Positions 23,000 through 33,253 of a DNA stretch of 64,000 bases are shown piece by piece. Made by a program: the position numbers and the translations under genes. The stretch spans positions 10,717,501 to 10,781,500 of the forward strand of contig CM053143.1 of NCBI GenBank assembly GCA_028571685.1, read 5' to 3'. The stretch is from Heterohyrax brucei. Taxonomy: Eukaryota > Chordata > Mammalia > Hyracoidea > Procaviidae. The first letter of the stretch is position 1; each line of letters starts with the position of its first letter. The notes beneath the pieces are model-generated. The model was not told where the DNA came from. It did not search any database and was given only the letters and a program-made list of their open reading frames with translations.

Positions 23000-23180
23000 A
23001 TTTGCAGAGATCAAAATTTTAATAAAAGTATGTGGGTGAAAATGTAGAAAAATAGTTCCTCTCAAATATAATGGGTCAAAGTATAAATTTATATAGTCTC
23101 TGTAGAGTATTTGGCAAAATCTATCAAAATTACAAATGTGTGTATCTTTTGATCCAGAATTTCTATTTTCAAATATTATT
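23000..23180 (+). repeat. L1 ORF2 C-terminal fragment
   Basis: TTGGCAAAATCTATCAAAAT, ACAAATGTGTGTATCTTTTG and ATCCAGAATTTCTATTTTC follow the old L1 C-terminal pattern. It is separate from the preceding L1, which already reached its 3' end. Confidence 0.5.
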
Positions 23181-23186
23181 TTACCA

Positions 23187-23262
23187 AGAAACCAAAAAAC
23201 CAAACTCATTGCCGTAAGTCAATTACAACACATAGCAACCCTATGGGGACAAGATAGAACTG
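23187..23262 (-). mobile_element. AfroSINE 3' part
   Basis: AACCAAACTCATTGCCGTAA and TAGCAACCCTATGGGGACA are the reverse complement of the SINE tail. The rest of the element is absent. Confidence 0.65.
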
Positions 23263-23432
23263 TTCTGTATATTTCTTTTCTGTCTTTTAGGAGATCAGCC
23301 TTTATATACACAGGAATTTCGAGGTTATAAAAGAAAATGCCAAGAGATGTTGTCTCAAGTGAACTAAGACTGGGTATGGGGAGGCTCTTTTCATTTTGTG
23401 TCTTTCTGCTCGATGGCACTTGGCTTGGCACA

Positions 23433-23648
23433 TTGTTATTGTTAGCTGACATCAAGCCGCTCCCCAACTCAATGTGACTCTATGCATAACGGAATGAAAC
23501 GTTACCTGGTCCTGTGCCATCCCCATGATCAGTTGGGAATAAGACTACTGTGATCCACAGGTTTTCATTGGCTGATTCTCAGAAATAGATCACCAGGTCT
23601 TTCTTCCTAATCTTAGTCTGGAAGCTCTGCTGAAAACTGCTTAGCATC
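23433..23648 (-). mobile_element. tRNA-Gly-headed SINE with RTE tail, head missing
   Basis: The GTTATTGTTAGCTGAC tail, AACGGAATGAAACGTTACC, then ATTGGCTGATTCTCAGAAAT and TCTTAGTCTGGAAGCTCTG are the reverse complement of the body seen in the complete copy at 37163-37455. This copy also keeps an RTE-like middle segment that the 37-kb copy lacks. Confidence 0.7.
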
Positions 23649-23651
23649 TCT

Positions 23652-24300
23652 CTTAGGCTAGGTTCTCTACAGAAGCAAAACCAGTAAAGCATAAAAATAT
23701 AGACAGAGAGATTTACATACAGGAAACAGCTCACACGACTGCAGAAGCTGAAACATTCTAAGTCCTGGATCTGGCTAGAGTTCTCTCCCAATCCATGCAA
23801 AAACTGGCTAACCCGTGGTTGGCAAGTTGGAGAGCAGGGTTCCTGCTCACAGGCTGTGAAAGTCTATGAATCACAAGATGGCAGGCCAGACTGCAAGGTT
23901 CCTCCTGACTCAAGTAGCTGCAGGCATTGGCAAACCCAATATCAGCAGGTCAGGAGCAGGACTCTTACTTGCAGTCTGTGAAAATCAATGAATCCCAAGA
24001 TCTGCAGGTAAGTTGCTAGATCAAGTTCCAAAAACTGGAGGTCACAAGACAATAGAGGCAGCTGCTGGATTCACAACAAGTCAAAACCCTTGGCAAGGTG
24101 AGCAGGAAGGAAGCAGATGGCACGATGTGGAGAAATGAAGGCTGAAGGGATGGTAAGCCACCACAGGCACCACCCCTGCCGGTACCCCTCAGTAGACTTC
24201 ACCATGAGGATGATCATGACATTGTATAACTGCCAAGACACTGATAATCAGGTCACATGTGATCTTAACCATCACAGCATCATAACAACATGTACTCTTC
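23652..24300 (+). mobile_element. MLT2/ERVL-like LTR, probable
   Basis: TAGGTTCTCTACAGAAGCAA, AACCAGTAAAGCATAAAAAT, GAGAGATTTACATACAGG and AACAGCTCACACGACTGC are typical of the 5' part of MLT2-type LTRs. Repeated phrases 'cagcaggtcaggagcagg' and 'ggttcctgctcacaggctgtgaaa...' follow. The ends were not determined. Confidence 0.5.
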
Positions 24301-24671
24301 CCTGAATAAACAGATGTTGGCTGAGGAGCATGGAAGATGAGAATTGTATCTCTGATCACTACTACACCTGAGTTACGTTAGAAGATGTGAATTAAGATAA
24401 CTAATTAGCAAAAACAGACTGACTATGACTTCCATCACACTGCAGTGTTCAAGTAGGTTGTGAATTGGAGAGAAGAGACACGACCTACAGAGACATCCGT
24501 GTGTACACTCACATGCATTAATATGGGCACCTTTTGTTCCTAAGCTTTACTAAAACCAAAGAAACAAAATGATCACATTGCCCCCAAGTCAACTGCAACC
24601 CTATAGGACAGATAGTAGAACCACAACACGAGGTTTTCAAGGCTGTAATTTTGGGGTTTTTTTGTTTGTTT

Positions 24672-24710
24672 CTGTGTGTGTGTGTGTGCGTGCGTGCATG
24701 TTTGTGTGTT
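24672..24710. repeat. GT-rich microsatellite in the L1 tail
   Basis: (TG)n with CGTG interruptions in the former poly(A)/poly(T) region of the L1 insertion. Confidence 0.85.
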
Positions 24711-24829
24711 TATTGTACACTGGGTGAAAGTTTACAGAGAAAATTAGTTTCTTATTTGATAGTTTGTACACAAACTGTTCCATGAGTCTGATTTCATTCC
24801 CCATAATTTGCCAGCACTGACCTCATTTC

Positions 24830-25012
24830 TGAAAACCCTGGTAGCATAGTGATTAAGTGCTACGGGTGCTAACCAAAAGGTCAACAGTTCAAATCCACCA
24901 GGCACTCCCTGGAGACTCTATAGGGTAGCTCTGTCCTGTAGGATCACTATGAGTCAGAACCAACTCAACAGCACTGGGTTTGTTTGCTTGCTTGCTTGCT
25001 TGCTTGTTGGGT
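24830..25012 (+). mobile_element. AfroSINE, short form, with (GCTT)n tail
   Basis: Complete: GAAAACCCTGGTAGCATAGT head, TTCAAATCCACCAGGCACTC, body, TGAGTCAGAACCAACTCAAC and a tail of about five GCTT units. It is inserted in the L1 3' UTR that itself sits in another SINE. Confidence 0.88.
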
Positions 25013-25882
25013 TGATACCCATTTCCATCCTAGTTTCCTCCTCTCCTTTTGTCATGAATTGCTACCCTTTCTTACCTTCTCATCTTTGTTCTTTTGTGCA
25101 AATGTTGACCTTTTATTCTTGTACTGTTGGCTGTTCTAGGAAGCACATTCCTCTTGTGTGTTATTATTTTATGAGCTTGTTTGTGGTTTGGCTGAAGGGT
25201 GGTCTCCAGGAATGGATTCAGTTCTAATTCAGAAAGATGTCTTAGGGTCATAGTCTTGAGGATTCCTTCAGTCTCTGTCAAATCAGTAAGTCTGGTCTTT
25301 CTTGAAAATTTGACTTTTTGTTCTGCAATTTTTTCTTCTGCTTTTTCCAGGATCCTCCATTGTGATCCCAGTCAGACTAATCAGTCATGGTAACCAGGCA
25401 CCATTTAGTTCTCCCAGTTCCGAGACTGCACAGGTTGTTATTCGTATGGTCCACCAGTCCTCTGGACCACTTACTCCCTCAGTCTTTGGTTTTCTTGATT
25501 CTCCTGTGCTCAGATAAGTAAGAGACCAATAGTTGTGTCTTAGATGGCTGCTAGCAAGCTTTTAAGACCCTGGATGCTACTTACTAAAAGAGGAAGCAGA
25601 ATTTCACCCTCACGGGCTATACTGCACCAACTGACAAGATATCCCACAAGTCTATGTTCCTTTTACCCAAAGCTGTAATTTTTACGGACACAGACTGCCA
25701 CGTATTTGTCCTGTGGAGCACCTAGTGGGTTCAAACCACAGGTTTGAACCTCTTTCTGTTAATCAAGTACCTAATTAACCACTAAAGATACTGAATTTAA
25801 AAGCAATACTAAGAGTGGCTACTAAAGACGGGGCCAGGGTAATATATCTTCAAGCCGTCTTTTCGGGGACCCTGATTCTCTA

Positions 25883-26045
25883 GAAGACCGTGGTGGAGTA
25901 ACGGTTAAGCCCTCACCTACTAATCAATAGGTTGTCAGTTTGAATCCACTGGAACCTTCTTGGAAACCATCTGAGGCAGTTCTACTCTTCCCGACAGGGT
26001 CAACTGTGAGTTGAAATTGACTTGACAGCATTGGTGTGGTTTTCA
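25883..26045 (+). mobile_element. AfroSINE, short form
   Basis: GAAGACCGTGGTGGAGTAAC head, GTTTGAATCCACTGGAACC, TCTGAGGCAGTTCTACTC and tail GTTGAAATTGACTTGACAGC. Confidence 0.8.
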
Positions 26046-27880
26046 GTCTTCTGTAAGAACGACAACAGTTGCTGCTAGGCCTAAGAAATTGCTAAATTCT
26101 TACTAAAAGCCAATTGTTTTATGATGGAGTTGATATTACTATTCCAGAAGAACTTACACTAGCAACTTGAATACTTCAGGAAAGTGCAACATATAACAAG
26201 ATTGCCTAGTTTTTGAACTAAATTCAACAAGGCCCTGTCTTCACAGGGCCTCCAGCAGACACATGCAGAATCTTTACCAGTATCTCTGAACAGGAAGTCT
26301 ATTCCAGCTTCCTCGTGTTTCAGAAGATAGTTCCTTCATACCTTTATGAAAGAACAGTTAGGTTGAGAGTGAACATAGACAAAATAAAAAAATATCTGCA
26401 AATATCCTCTTTCCATTTTGCCTTACTCAGCTTGAAACCAGTGCTTCTACTTCCTTGGTGTGTTTTTCATTGTGTGGTTTTAGGTGTGTGTGATGTGAGA
26501 CCTAGAGAGTCCAACCTTCCCAATTTACACTTGGCAGCCTCCTTTGACGAGGGGAAGTCCCAAGCCCTGGAGAGCTCTCAGTCCTGGACAAACCAGAATT
26601 GTTGGATTGACTCTGAATTTCATTGCACTATAAACCTAAATCTTACTCTAAGCGCCAAGGAGGTTTCTACCACTTTTCCTTTGCTTTTTCCTTGACTCCT
26701 ACAATATTGCAATCAAAGGTGAATTTAAATGTAAAAAAATACTAGCATGAGGGATCATCCTTATCCTTACCTTTATTTTATGAACTACAGTCCCTACTGT
26801 TTTCAAGTGCCTATTAGTAAACCTTAAAAAAAAAAAAAAATCACTGAATCAACTTGATAGCAGCAGGTTTGGTTTTTCTGCCTGGCTTGGCAAACATGAA
26901 TTTTTAAAAAGTGGGTGGAGAGAAATCAACCTCAAAATACCAAAAAACAGAAAAAAACAGTTATCTCTGGGGTGATTCTTACATTACACAACCTAAAACG
27001 AAAAGAATTGTTTTCTTGTGAGTTTAAGAAGTTTAACAAAAGGCTTCAGAAGACTGCATGGTTGTGGTGACAGGTTGATTGCTTTCAGTCCTGAAGGTTT
27101 GGTTGCATTTACCACTCACCGACACGAGATGGCAGGCGTGAGTGTTATTTCTTTTGCTTTCTCCCAAGGTTCTGAATTGAGTTAGATTTTTCTCAGTTTG
27201 AAGTCATAAATCAGAAATGTCCTTAAAGTGACCTATGGATGTAAATTACCAGAATTTATCATCTGCTGTTACATATGTGGGATCTTTCCTGATGTCCTCC
27301 CTCAGAGAGTCATTTATTAAGTCTGTTCAAAAGGACTTTTTCCTTTGAGGCCCCACAATGTGGTCACTGCAGTGGAAAGCCAGCTTCCCATGCTTAATGA
27401 CAGGCCACTCTCTGGGCACAAGATGAAGAACACTTGGAACTATATGGGGAGATGTAAGAGGAAGAGGCTAAATAATGAAATCCGTGTCTCAGCATCTGGT
27501 TCAATTTCAATTTATGTGAATTGAAAAATACAAAAACAGAGTATCTTAAGATGTTCTCTGTATCAGTTATCCACACTGAGTAACACAGATCTTTATTACT
27601 TGTACCACATGTCTGAGATTGTTTATTTCCATTTGTTCAATTGTATTATAGAGCCTTGGTTGGTCACAACTTAATCACACTACAATGAGCTATGCAAACA
27701 AAATGCAGCTTTTGTATTTTTCTATAATCTAGATAACCTTTCTTAGCAATCTCCCACTCCCTGCTTGTTGAGAAATAATAATACTCAGTCACTTCTCATG
27801 GAAAGGAAGCTATGACACATCTGGATGTCTGATAGCTGTCCTATCTCCCTATCTCGTTCAATCTCTACATACAGAATGAC
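26046..27880. other. No gene recognised; single-copy-looking DNA
   Basis: No exon or named transposon is seen, apart from a SINE-tail scrap at about 26840-26878 (CACTGAATCAACTTGATAGC after an A15 run). The 126-codon frame at 26315-26695 has no recognisable domain. The stretch 27040-27400 looks less AT-biased and would be a candidate for cross-species conservation testing. Confidence 0.45.
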
Positions 27881-28680
27881 TGTGAACATCCCAAAAGTAT
27901 CAGGGGTTAAAAGAGTAAACTACATAACTGCAAGGCTTGTGGTCAGTAATAAGCTTTATTTAATCAAATCACACACTCACAATTAAGCAGGAGGAAAGGG
28001 AAGATGCTAGCACCAAGACACGAAAGCACTTTTATTCACATTACATAAGAACTCTTATCTATCTTTACATTAGTTAAGAACTCTCATTTATATTAGTTAA
28101 GACCCACAGAGGTTCAAACTGGGTCCCACAGGAACTGCAGTTACTTAGGTACATCACCACTTACACTTTCCTAAAAGTGGATTTCACTCCAAGGAATTTA
28201 GGACTGGCTGCAATCTCACCATTCAGATGTCAGGAGAGTCCAGAGTAAAATCTTACGATGCCAGGGCCTATCAGAGGTGGATCCAGCAGGGACAGCACAG
28301 GAAGCTCAGGCACCAACAGGAAATAGTCACAACCACTAAAACCAGGCCAAACCAGGCCTTTAAGGGCAAAGCAGACAAGGTCTCAGGATCAGGTCACAGC
28401 ATAGCAGCAGACCAAAGTCTCAGGATCAGATCACATCACAGCTGCAGACAGACAGCACAGACCCCAGGAGGGGGCTGCATGCCCCAAATCCAGTGTGCTG
28501 GGTTTCATACAATTTGTTCACTTGATTCGGATTGTTATCAGTGTGTCCATAAGCCTCATTTATGGTACCTTCAATTGCTGACTTCTCTCTGATTGGTTAT
28601 TTTCTTTATCATCTCTCTGACTATCTGCCACCATACCCATCTGGCAGGTTTGTTTGTTTTCTCACTTTCACTGCTTCACC
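27881..28680 (-). mobile_element. Solo LTR, probable class I ERV, TSD ATGAC
   Basis: An 800-bp block flanked by ATGAC at 27876-27880 and 28681-28685. The plus strand begins TGTGAACA and ends TTCACC (expected CA, one mismatch). In element orientation AATAAAGC at 27960-27953 is a polyadenylation signal about 75 bp before the 3' end, implying a short U5. The upstream part has tandem motifs. There is no internal ERV sequence and no flanking second LTR. The family is not identified. Confidence 0.6.
28240..28470. repeat. Tandem motifs in the LTR U3 region
   Basis: GTCTCAGGATCAGGTCACAG is followed about 46 bp later by GTCTCAGGATCAGATCACAT, each with an AGC(A)GCAGAC block. Duplicated U3 blocks of this kind are common in retroviral enhancers. 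Confidence 0.7.
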
Positions 28681-28685
28681 ATGAC

Positions 28686-29023
28686 TTTGTGTTTTCTCAC
28701 AGTCTTACTTAGCTCAAGCACAGACATTCTGTGTTTTAATAATTTAGCCAATTTATAGTTAGCCAATTTGAACTTATATTTATGACAAGACTCCACTATA
28801 TTTTCTATTTTAATACACACATATATATTTATATGTTATATTTTATTATAAATTATGTATTATATCTCTCTCCCTCCTCATTTCAGGAAGGGCCAGGTTT
28901 ACTCTTCTCTTCCTATCTGCTGTGAGCTTCACCATACCATCTCTAACTCTTCAGAAAGTTTTAAGCTTCACTACTTGGCTTGGCTATTCAGCCATTATGG
29001 CTAATTCATGACTTTAGTGCTAC
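28686..29023. other. AT-rich stretch, nothing recognised
   Basis: 28795-28870 is a nearly pure A/T tract with TATATA motifs. No gene or named repeat is seen. Confidence 0.5.
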
Positions 29024-29034
29024 TTTCTTCCACT

Positions 29035-29199
29035 GGAAACTCTTGTGGTGTTCTGGTTAAGTGCTATAGCTGCTAACCAAAAGCTCAGGAGTTCAAATTC
29101 ACCAGGTGCTCCTTGAAAGCTCTATGGGGCAGTTCTATTCCGTCTCGTAGGGTCACTATGTGTCAGAATTGACTTGACAACAATGAGTTTTGTTTTGTT
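29035..29199 (+). mobile_element. AfroSINE, short form, TSD TTTCTTCCACT
   Basis: Complete copy: GGAAACTCTTGTGGTGTTCT head, GAGTTCAAATTCACCAGG B-box region, CTATGGGGCAGTTCTATTCC, GTCAGAATTGACTTGACAAC and a TTTTGTTTTG tail. A perfect 11-bp duplication lies at 29024-29034 and 29200-29210. Confidence 0.93.
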
Positions 29200-29249
29200 T
29201 TTCTTCCACTAGCCTTCATGCCTGACATCTAAAAATTAGGACTTCAGAA

Positions 29250-29515
29250 TTCGTCATTGTTGTTGTTGTTGGGTGCCATCAAGTTGTTTCTGACTCATAG
29301 TGACCATATGCACAGCAGAGTGAAGCACTGCCCAGTCTTGTACCATGTCCACAATTGCTGTTATGCTAGAGCCCATTGTTGTGGCCACTGCGTCAATCTA
29401 TCCCATTGACAGTCTTCCTCTTTTTCACTGACCCTCAACTCTACCAAGCATGATGTCCTTCTCAAGGAACTTTCAAGAGTCTTCTCCAACATTACAATTT
29501 TAAGGCATCAATTTA
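29250..29515 (-). mobile_element. RTE/BovB-type LINE, 3' end
   Basis: (GTT)n tail, GGGTGCCATCAAGTTG, AGCACTGCCCAGTC, CCATTGTTGTGGCCACTGC, CATGATGTCCTTCTC, then a jump to the 'caacattacaattttaaggc' region. It is 5'-truncated with a small internal deletion. Confidence 0.82.
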
Positions 29516-29890
29516 GATGTTCCATTTCTCTGTTCAAAAAGCTTGACTTTTTAAACCTTTGTTCCCCACAAGAAAAAGTTAAGAAACTTAACAAGACCAC
29601 TCTTTTCTATTTGGTATCTCTTTTTTCCCTTCCCTGTGACAACAAGCCTCACAGCTTACCGTAACCTCTATGTTAAAGATTAAACAAGAATAAGAGTTAG
29701 GCACAAATCATTTTCAAATATTCAAAATATACCTATTATTAAAGGGTTAGGAGATTTGTATGAGAAGCGTTTAAAACAGCTCATAATGAATAATAAGCAG
29801 AGCTATTATCATTATTAATATTATTACTGAAAGTAAAGTGAAGTTGGGTCCATACATCACAGATAAGAAAGCACAGAGGAGACTGATACG
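29516..29890. other. No gene recognised
   Basis: AT-rich single-copy-looking DNA between two RTE ends. Confidence 0.45.
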
Positions 29891-29892
29891 CT

Positions 29893-30300
29893 GTTATTGT
29901 TGTTAGGTGCCCTTAGGTTGGTTCCACTCGTAATGACCCCACGTACAGCAGAATGAAACATGCACAGTTGGCAATTGTTCTGTTTGAACCCATTGTTACA
30001 GCCACTGTGTGAATCCATCTTTTTAAAGGTCTTCCTCTCTTACACTGATCCTCTGCTTTACCAAGCATGATGTCCTTCTCCAGGAACTGGTCCATCCTCA
30101 TGATGTGTCCAAAGTATGTGAGATGTAGTCAGACCATACTTGCCTTTACAGAGCAATCTGGTTGTAATTCTGCCAAGACAGGTATGTTTATTCTTTTGGC
30201 AGACCATGATATATTCAATATTCTTTGTTAACACTACAACTCGAAGTGTTAATTCTTCTTTGATCTTCCTTATTTATTGTCCAGATTTTGTGTGCACATG
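29893..30300 (-). mobile_element. RTE/BovB-type LINE, 3' end
   Basis: GTTATTGTTGTTAGGTGCCC tail, GCCACTGTGTGAATCC, CAAGCATGATGTCCTTCTCC, CAAAGTATGTGAGATGTAGT and TTATTTATTGTCCAG. A SINE follows directly at the truncated 5' end. Confidence 0.85.
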
Positions 30301-30440
30301 AGGTGATTCCAACTCACGGCAACTCTATAGAAAAGAGTAGAGTTGCCCCATAGAGTTTTCAAGGAGTATCTGATAGAGTCAAACCTCTGACTTTTGGTTA
30401 ACAGCCATAGCTCTTAACCACTAGGAAACCAGGGCTTCCT
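30300..30440 (-). mobile_element. AfroSINE, short form
   Basis: GTGATTCCAACTCACGGCAA, AGAGTTTTCAAGGAGTATCT and AACAGCCATAGCTCTTAACC, ending ACCAGGGCTTCC. The outermost tail is fused to the preceding RTE piece. Confidence 0.82.
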
Positions 30441-30449
30441 CTAAATTAA

Positions 30450-30990
30450 TGGCATAGTCTAAATTACAGTGCTGCTGTAATAGCAATAACACGAATGAAT
30501 GACTTTAACAAAGAGAAGTTTTTTCTCTCACAGTCCAATAGACTACAAGTCCAAATTCAGGGTGTCTGCTTCAGGGGAAGGCTTTCTTTCTCTGTCGGCT
30601 CTAGAGGAAGAGCCTGTCATCAGTCTTTTCAGGGGACCTCAGGTCCAAAGGATTCTCTGTGCTCTCAGCACTGCTTTCTCGGTGGTATGAAGTCTCCAAC
30701 TCTCTACTTGCTTCCTTTTCCTTTTAACTCTTGTAAGATAAAAGGTGGTAAAGGTCACATCCCAGGGAAATTCCCTTTAGATTGGATCAGGGATGTAATC
30801 TTAGCAAGGAGTATTACAGTCCCATCCCAATAATCTAGTCTTGCCTCCAGTAATCACAAGCAAAGATTAGTATTTATGACATAAAGACAATCACAAACAC
30901 AAAAGACAAGAAAATTACACAACACCGGGAATAATGGTCCAGCCAAATAGCTGCACACATATTTTGGAGGACATAATTCAATCCATTATA
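30450..30990 (-). mobile_element. Solo LTR, ERVL-MaLR-like
   Basis: TGGCATAGTCTAAATTACAG, TCCAAATTCAGGGTGTCTGC, GGGAAGGCTTTCTTTCTCTG and CACATATTTTGGAGGACAT...CAATCC follow the complement of the 61911-62435 LTR over its full length. The terminal bases are mutated and no clean duplication is seen. Confidence 0.82.
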
Positions 30991-31555
30991 GGTGAGGAAA
31001 CAATTAGACTAGAAATAGTGAAAATGTTGACACAGTGTGAAGAAAGCAATCAATGGCACAGAACAACATGTATAGAAATTATTGAATAAGAGCAAGTTTT
31101 TATATGCATATTTTCACCAAAAATTAAATTTAGAAAACAAAATATTGAAGACATAGGAAGTGGAGACAAAGTAAAAAACAAAATCAGCATATAACTTGTT
31201 TTGGATTTTGTGAAAGAAGATAGAGTATCCAATTTAACATCTGAAAATATGAATAACCTTCTTTTTTCATATTTTAATATTGATTAGTTGCTTAATGCAT
31301 GCTGTACTAATTATCACACCAAGACACGTGCCAACTTTCCCCAAATCAGCACAAAAAAAGTCAGTTGCCTCATCATCTTAGAAAATAAGGGACAACATGG
31401 GGCATAAAGGACACTAAAGTGGCTGCACCTGGAAGCTAAAAGAACAAAAGCATTTTAAAAGGAAATTATTTCTCAGCATATCTTTGAGTCCTCATGAGAG
31501 AGTTAATTTTGGTGGAAAGGGACAAGAGAAGCCACACCATTAATGACCAAAACAT
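30991..31555. other. No gene recognised
   Basis: AT-rich, no named repeat and no plausible coding frame. Confidence 0.45.
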
Positions 31556-31557
31556 TA

Positions 31558-31722
31558 AAAAATCAAACTCATTGCCATCGAGTCAAATTCCAACTCATAG
31601 TGAACTTAGAAGACAGAGTAAAAGTACCCCATAGAGTTTCCAAGGAGTGTAAGGTGGATTCAAACTGCCAGCCTTTTAGTTTGCAGCCATTGCTCTTAAC
31701 GATTATACCAGCACGGCTTCCT
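31558..31722 (-). mobile_element. AfroSINE, short form
   Basis: AATCAAACTCATTGCCATCG, GTCAAATTCCAACTCATAG, GAGTTTCCAAGGAGTGTAAG, CAGCCATTGCTCTTAACG, ending CACGGCTTCC. Confidence 0.85.
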
Positions 31723-32201
31723 CGCTAACAACAGTTAATAGAAAGTCACTTCTGCTATAGGATCTCTTTTTTGTTTGTGTTGATTTTCTTAGTGAGAATA
31801 TATACAGCAAAATATAACTGCTACTACATTGTACAATTTAGTGACATTGATTACATCCTTTGATTTGTGCAACCATTCTCACCTCCTTTTCTGAGTTATT
31901 CCTCCGCCGCTAACATAAACTCACTGGCCCCTAAAGTTTTTATCTAATCTTTTGAGTTGCTATTATCAATTTCATCCCACATAATAACCAAAACAAACTT
32001 ACTAAAGTCAGGTTGATTCTGACTCATAGTGGCAAAGCAGGAAGAGTTCAAATCAGACCCATAGTGTTTCCAAGGCCGTAAATCTTTAGTAAGTTTAGCC
32101 AATGGTTTATCAATTTTGGTGATCTTTTCAAAAAACCAGCTTTCGGTCTTTTCAATTTTTTCAATTGTTTTTCTATTCTCTAACTCATTTAGCTCTGCTA
32201 G

Positions 32202-32237
32202 TCGGATCCGACTTGACGGCACTTGGCTGGCTGGCAA
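32202..32237 (+). mobile_element. Tail-only SINE insert in L1 ORF2 (about 36 bp)
   Basis: AGTCGGATCCGACTTGACGG plus CACTTGGCTGGCTGGC interrupts L1 ORF2 between codons for EIIKI and AELNE. This is the same GGATCC-containing tail class as at 4604 and 55825. No target-site duplication is visible. Confidence 0.6.
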
Positions 32238-33253
32238 ATCTTTATGATCTCATTTCTTCTGGTGCCTGATGGGTTCCTCTGTTGTTCTATTTGTTCAAGC
32301 TGTAGAGTTAGTTCCTTGATTTGGTTTCTTTCTTCCTTCCAGATGTGTGCATTTATGGAGATCAACAGACCTCTGAGTACTGCTTTGGCTATATCCCATA
32401 GGTTCTGGTAGGAAGTGTTTTCGTTCTCATTGGAATCCATGAATTTCTTTAATTCATCCTTGATTTCCTCTATAACCCATGTTTTTTTGAGCAAGATGTT
32501 GTTCAGTTTCCAAGAGTTCCACTTTCTGTTTTTTCTGCTACTGATTTCAACTTTTATGGCTTTATGATATGAGAAGATGCTTTGCAGTAATTCAATGGTG
32601 TGGATTTTGTTGAGCATTGCATTATGGCCTATCATGTGGTCAATTCTGGAGAATGTTCCATGTGCACTGGAGAAGAAGGTGTAGTTGTCTGCTGATGGGT
32701 GGAAAGTTCTGTATATATCAATGAGGTTTAGTTGGTTAATTGTGTCAATGAGGTCTTCTGTATCTTTACTGAGATTTTTTCTAGATGATCTGTCTAGTGA
32801 TGAGACTGGAGTGTTAAAGTCTCCCACTATTATTGGGGAGTTATCTAACTCTCGTTTGAGCGTAGTCAGTGTTTCTTCGACATATTTAGGTGCTCTGACA
32901 TTAGGTGCATAAATATTTAATATAGTTAAGTCTTGCTTGTGTACTGAACCTTTCAGCAATAAATAGTGTCCATCTTTGTCCACGATGGTGGATTTGACAT
33001 TAAAATTGATTTTGTCTGAGATTAAAATTGCCACCCCTGCTCTTCTTTGTTCATTGTTAGCTTGATATATATTCTTCCATCCTTTAATTTTCAGTTTGTT
33101 CCTGTCTTTAGGTCTCAAATGAGTTTCTTGTAGACAACATGTGGATGGGTCATGTCTTTTGATCCAAGATGACACTCGGTGTCTCTTTACTAGAGCATTC
33201 AGTCCATTCACATGCAATGTAATTATTGATAGGTATGTGTTCACTGCTGCCAT
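32238..33253 (-). pseudogene. L1 ORF2 N-terminal part: AP-type endonuclease
   Basis: ORF2 encodes endonuclease and reverse transcriptase. Only about the first 340 codons are intact here, in a single open frame from ATG at 33253-33251 (MAAVNTYLSIITLHVNGLN). Endonuclease motifs are visible in order: the N of VNGLN, the E of LQETHL, Y in LNIYAPN, GDFNTPV, SRIDHMIGH and the terminal S-x-H. In that last motif the usual SDH reads SYH, so one conserved Asp is Tyr. The long frame (1.1 kb, no stop until the tail-only insert) marks this as one of the youngest coding remnants in the window. There is no RT domain: the element ends before it. Confidence 0.88.

Larger units (their letters stand above)
24653..25671 (-). 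mobile_element. L1 LINE 3' UTR fragment, TSD GCTGTAATTTT
   Basis: On the plus strand it begins with GGGG and a T-rich stretch (the complement of the poly(A) tail, now with a GT microsatellite). L1 3'-UTR landmarks follow: TTATTGTACACTGGGTGAAA, 'ttgtggtttggctgaagggt', AGTAAGTCTGGTCTTTCTTG, AGATGGCTGCTAGCAAGCTT and TTAAGACCCTGGATGCTA. An 11-bp duplication lies at 24642-24652 and 25672-25682. It is strongly 5'-truncated and carries no coding part. Confidence 0.88.
24556..25795 (-). mobile_element. AfroSINE, long form, split by an L1 insertion
   Basis: 24556-24652 carries the tail and body (CCCCCAAGTCAACTGCAACC, AGGTTTTCAAGGCTGTAA). 25683-25795 carries the rest (TACGGACACAGACTGCCACG, GGAGCACCTAGTGGGTTCAA). 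The L1 3' end at 24653-25671 sits exactly in the 'ggctgtaaatctttacgg' patch of the SINE. Confidence 0.8.

Noticed and set aside
26315-26695. 126-codon open frame
   Set aside because: No domain, repeat or signal peptide is recognisable and there is no splice or start context beyond chance. A six-frame search in other mammals would be needed to revive it.
28227-28592. 121-codon open frame
   Set aside because: It lies inside the probable class I LTR and overlaps its tandem U3 blocks.
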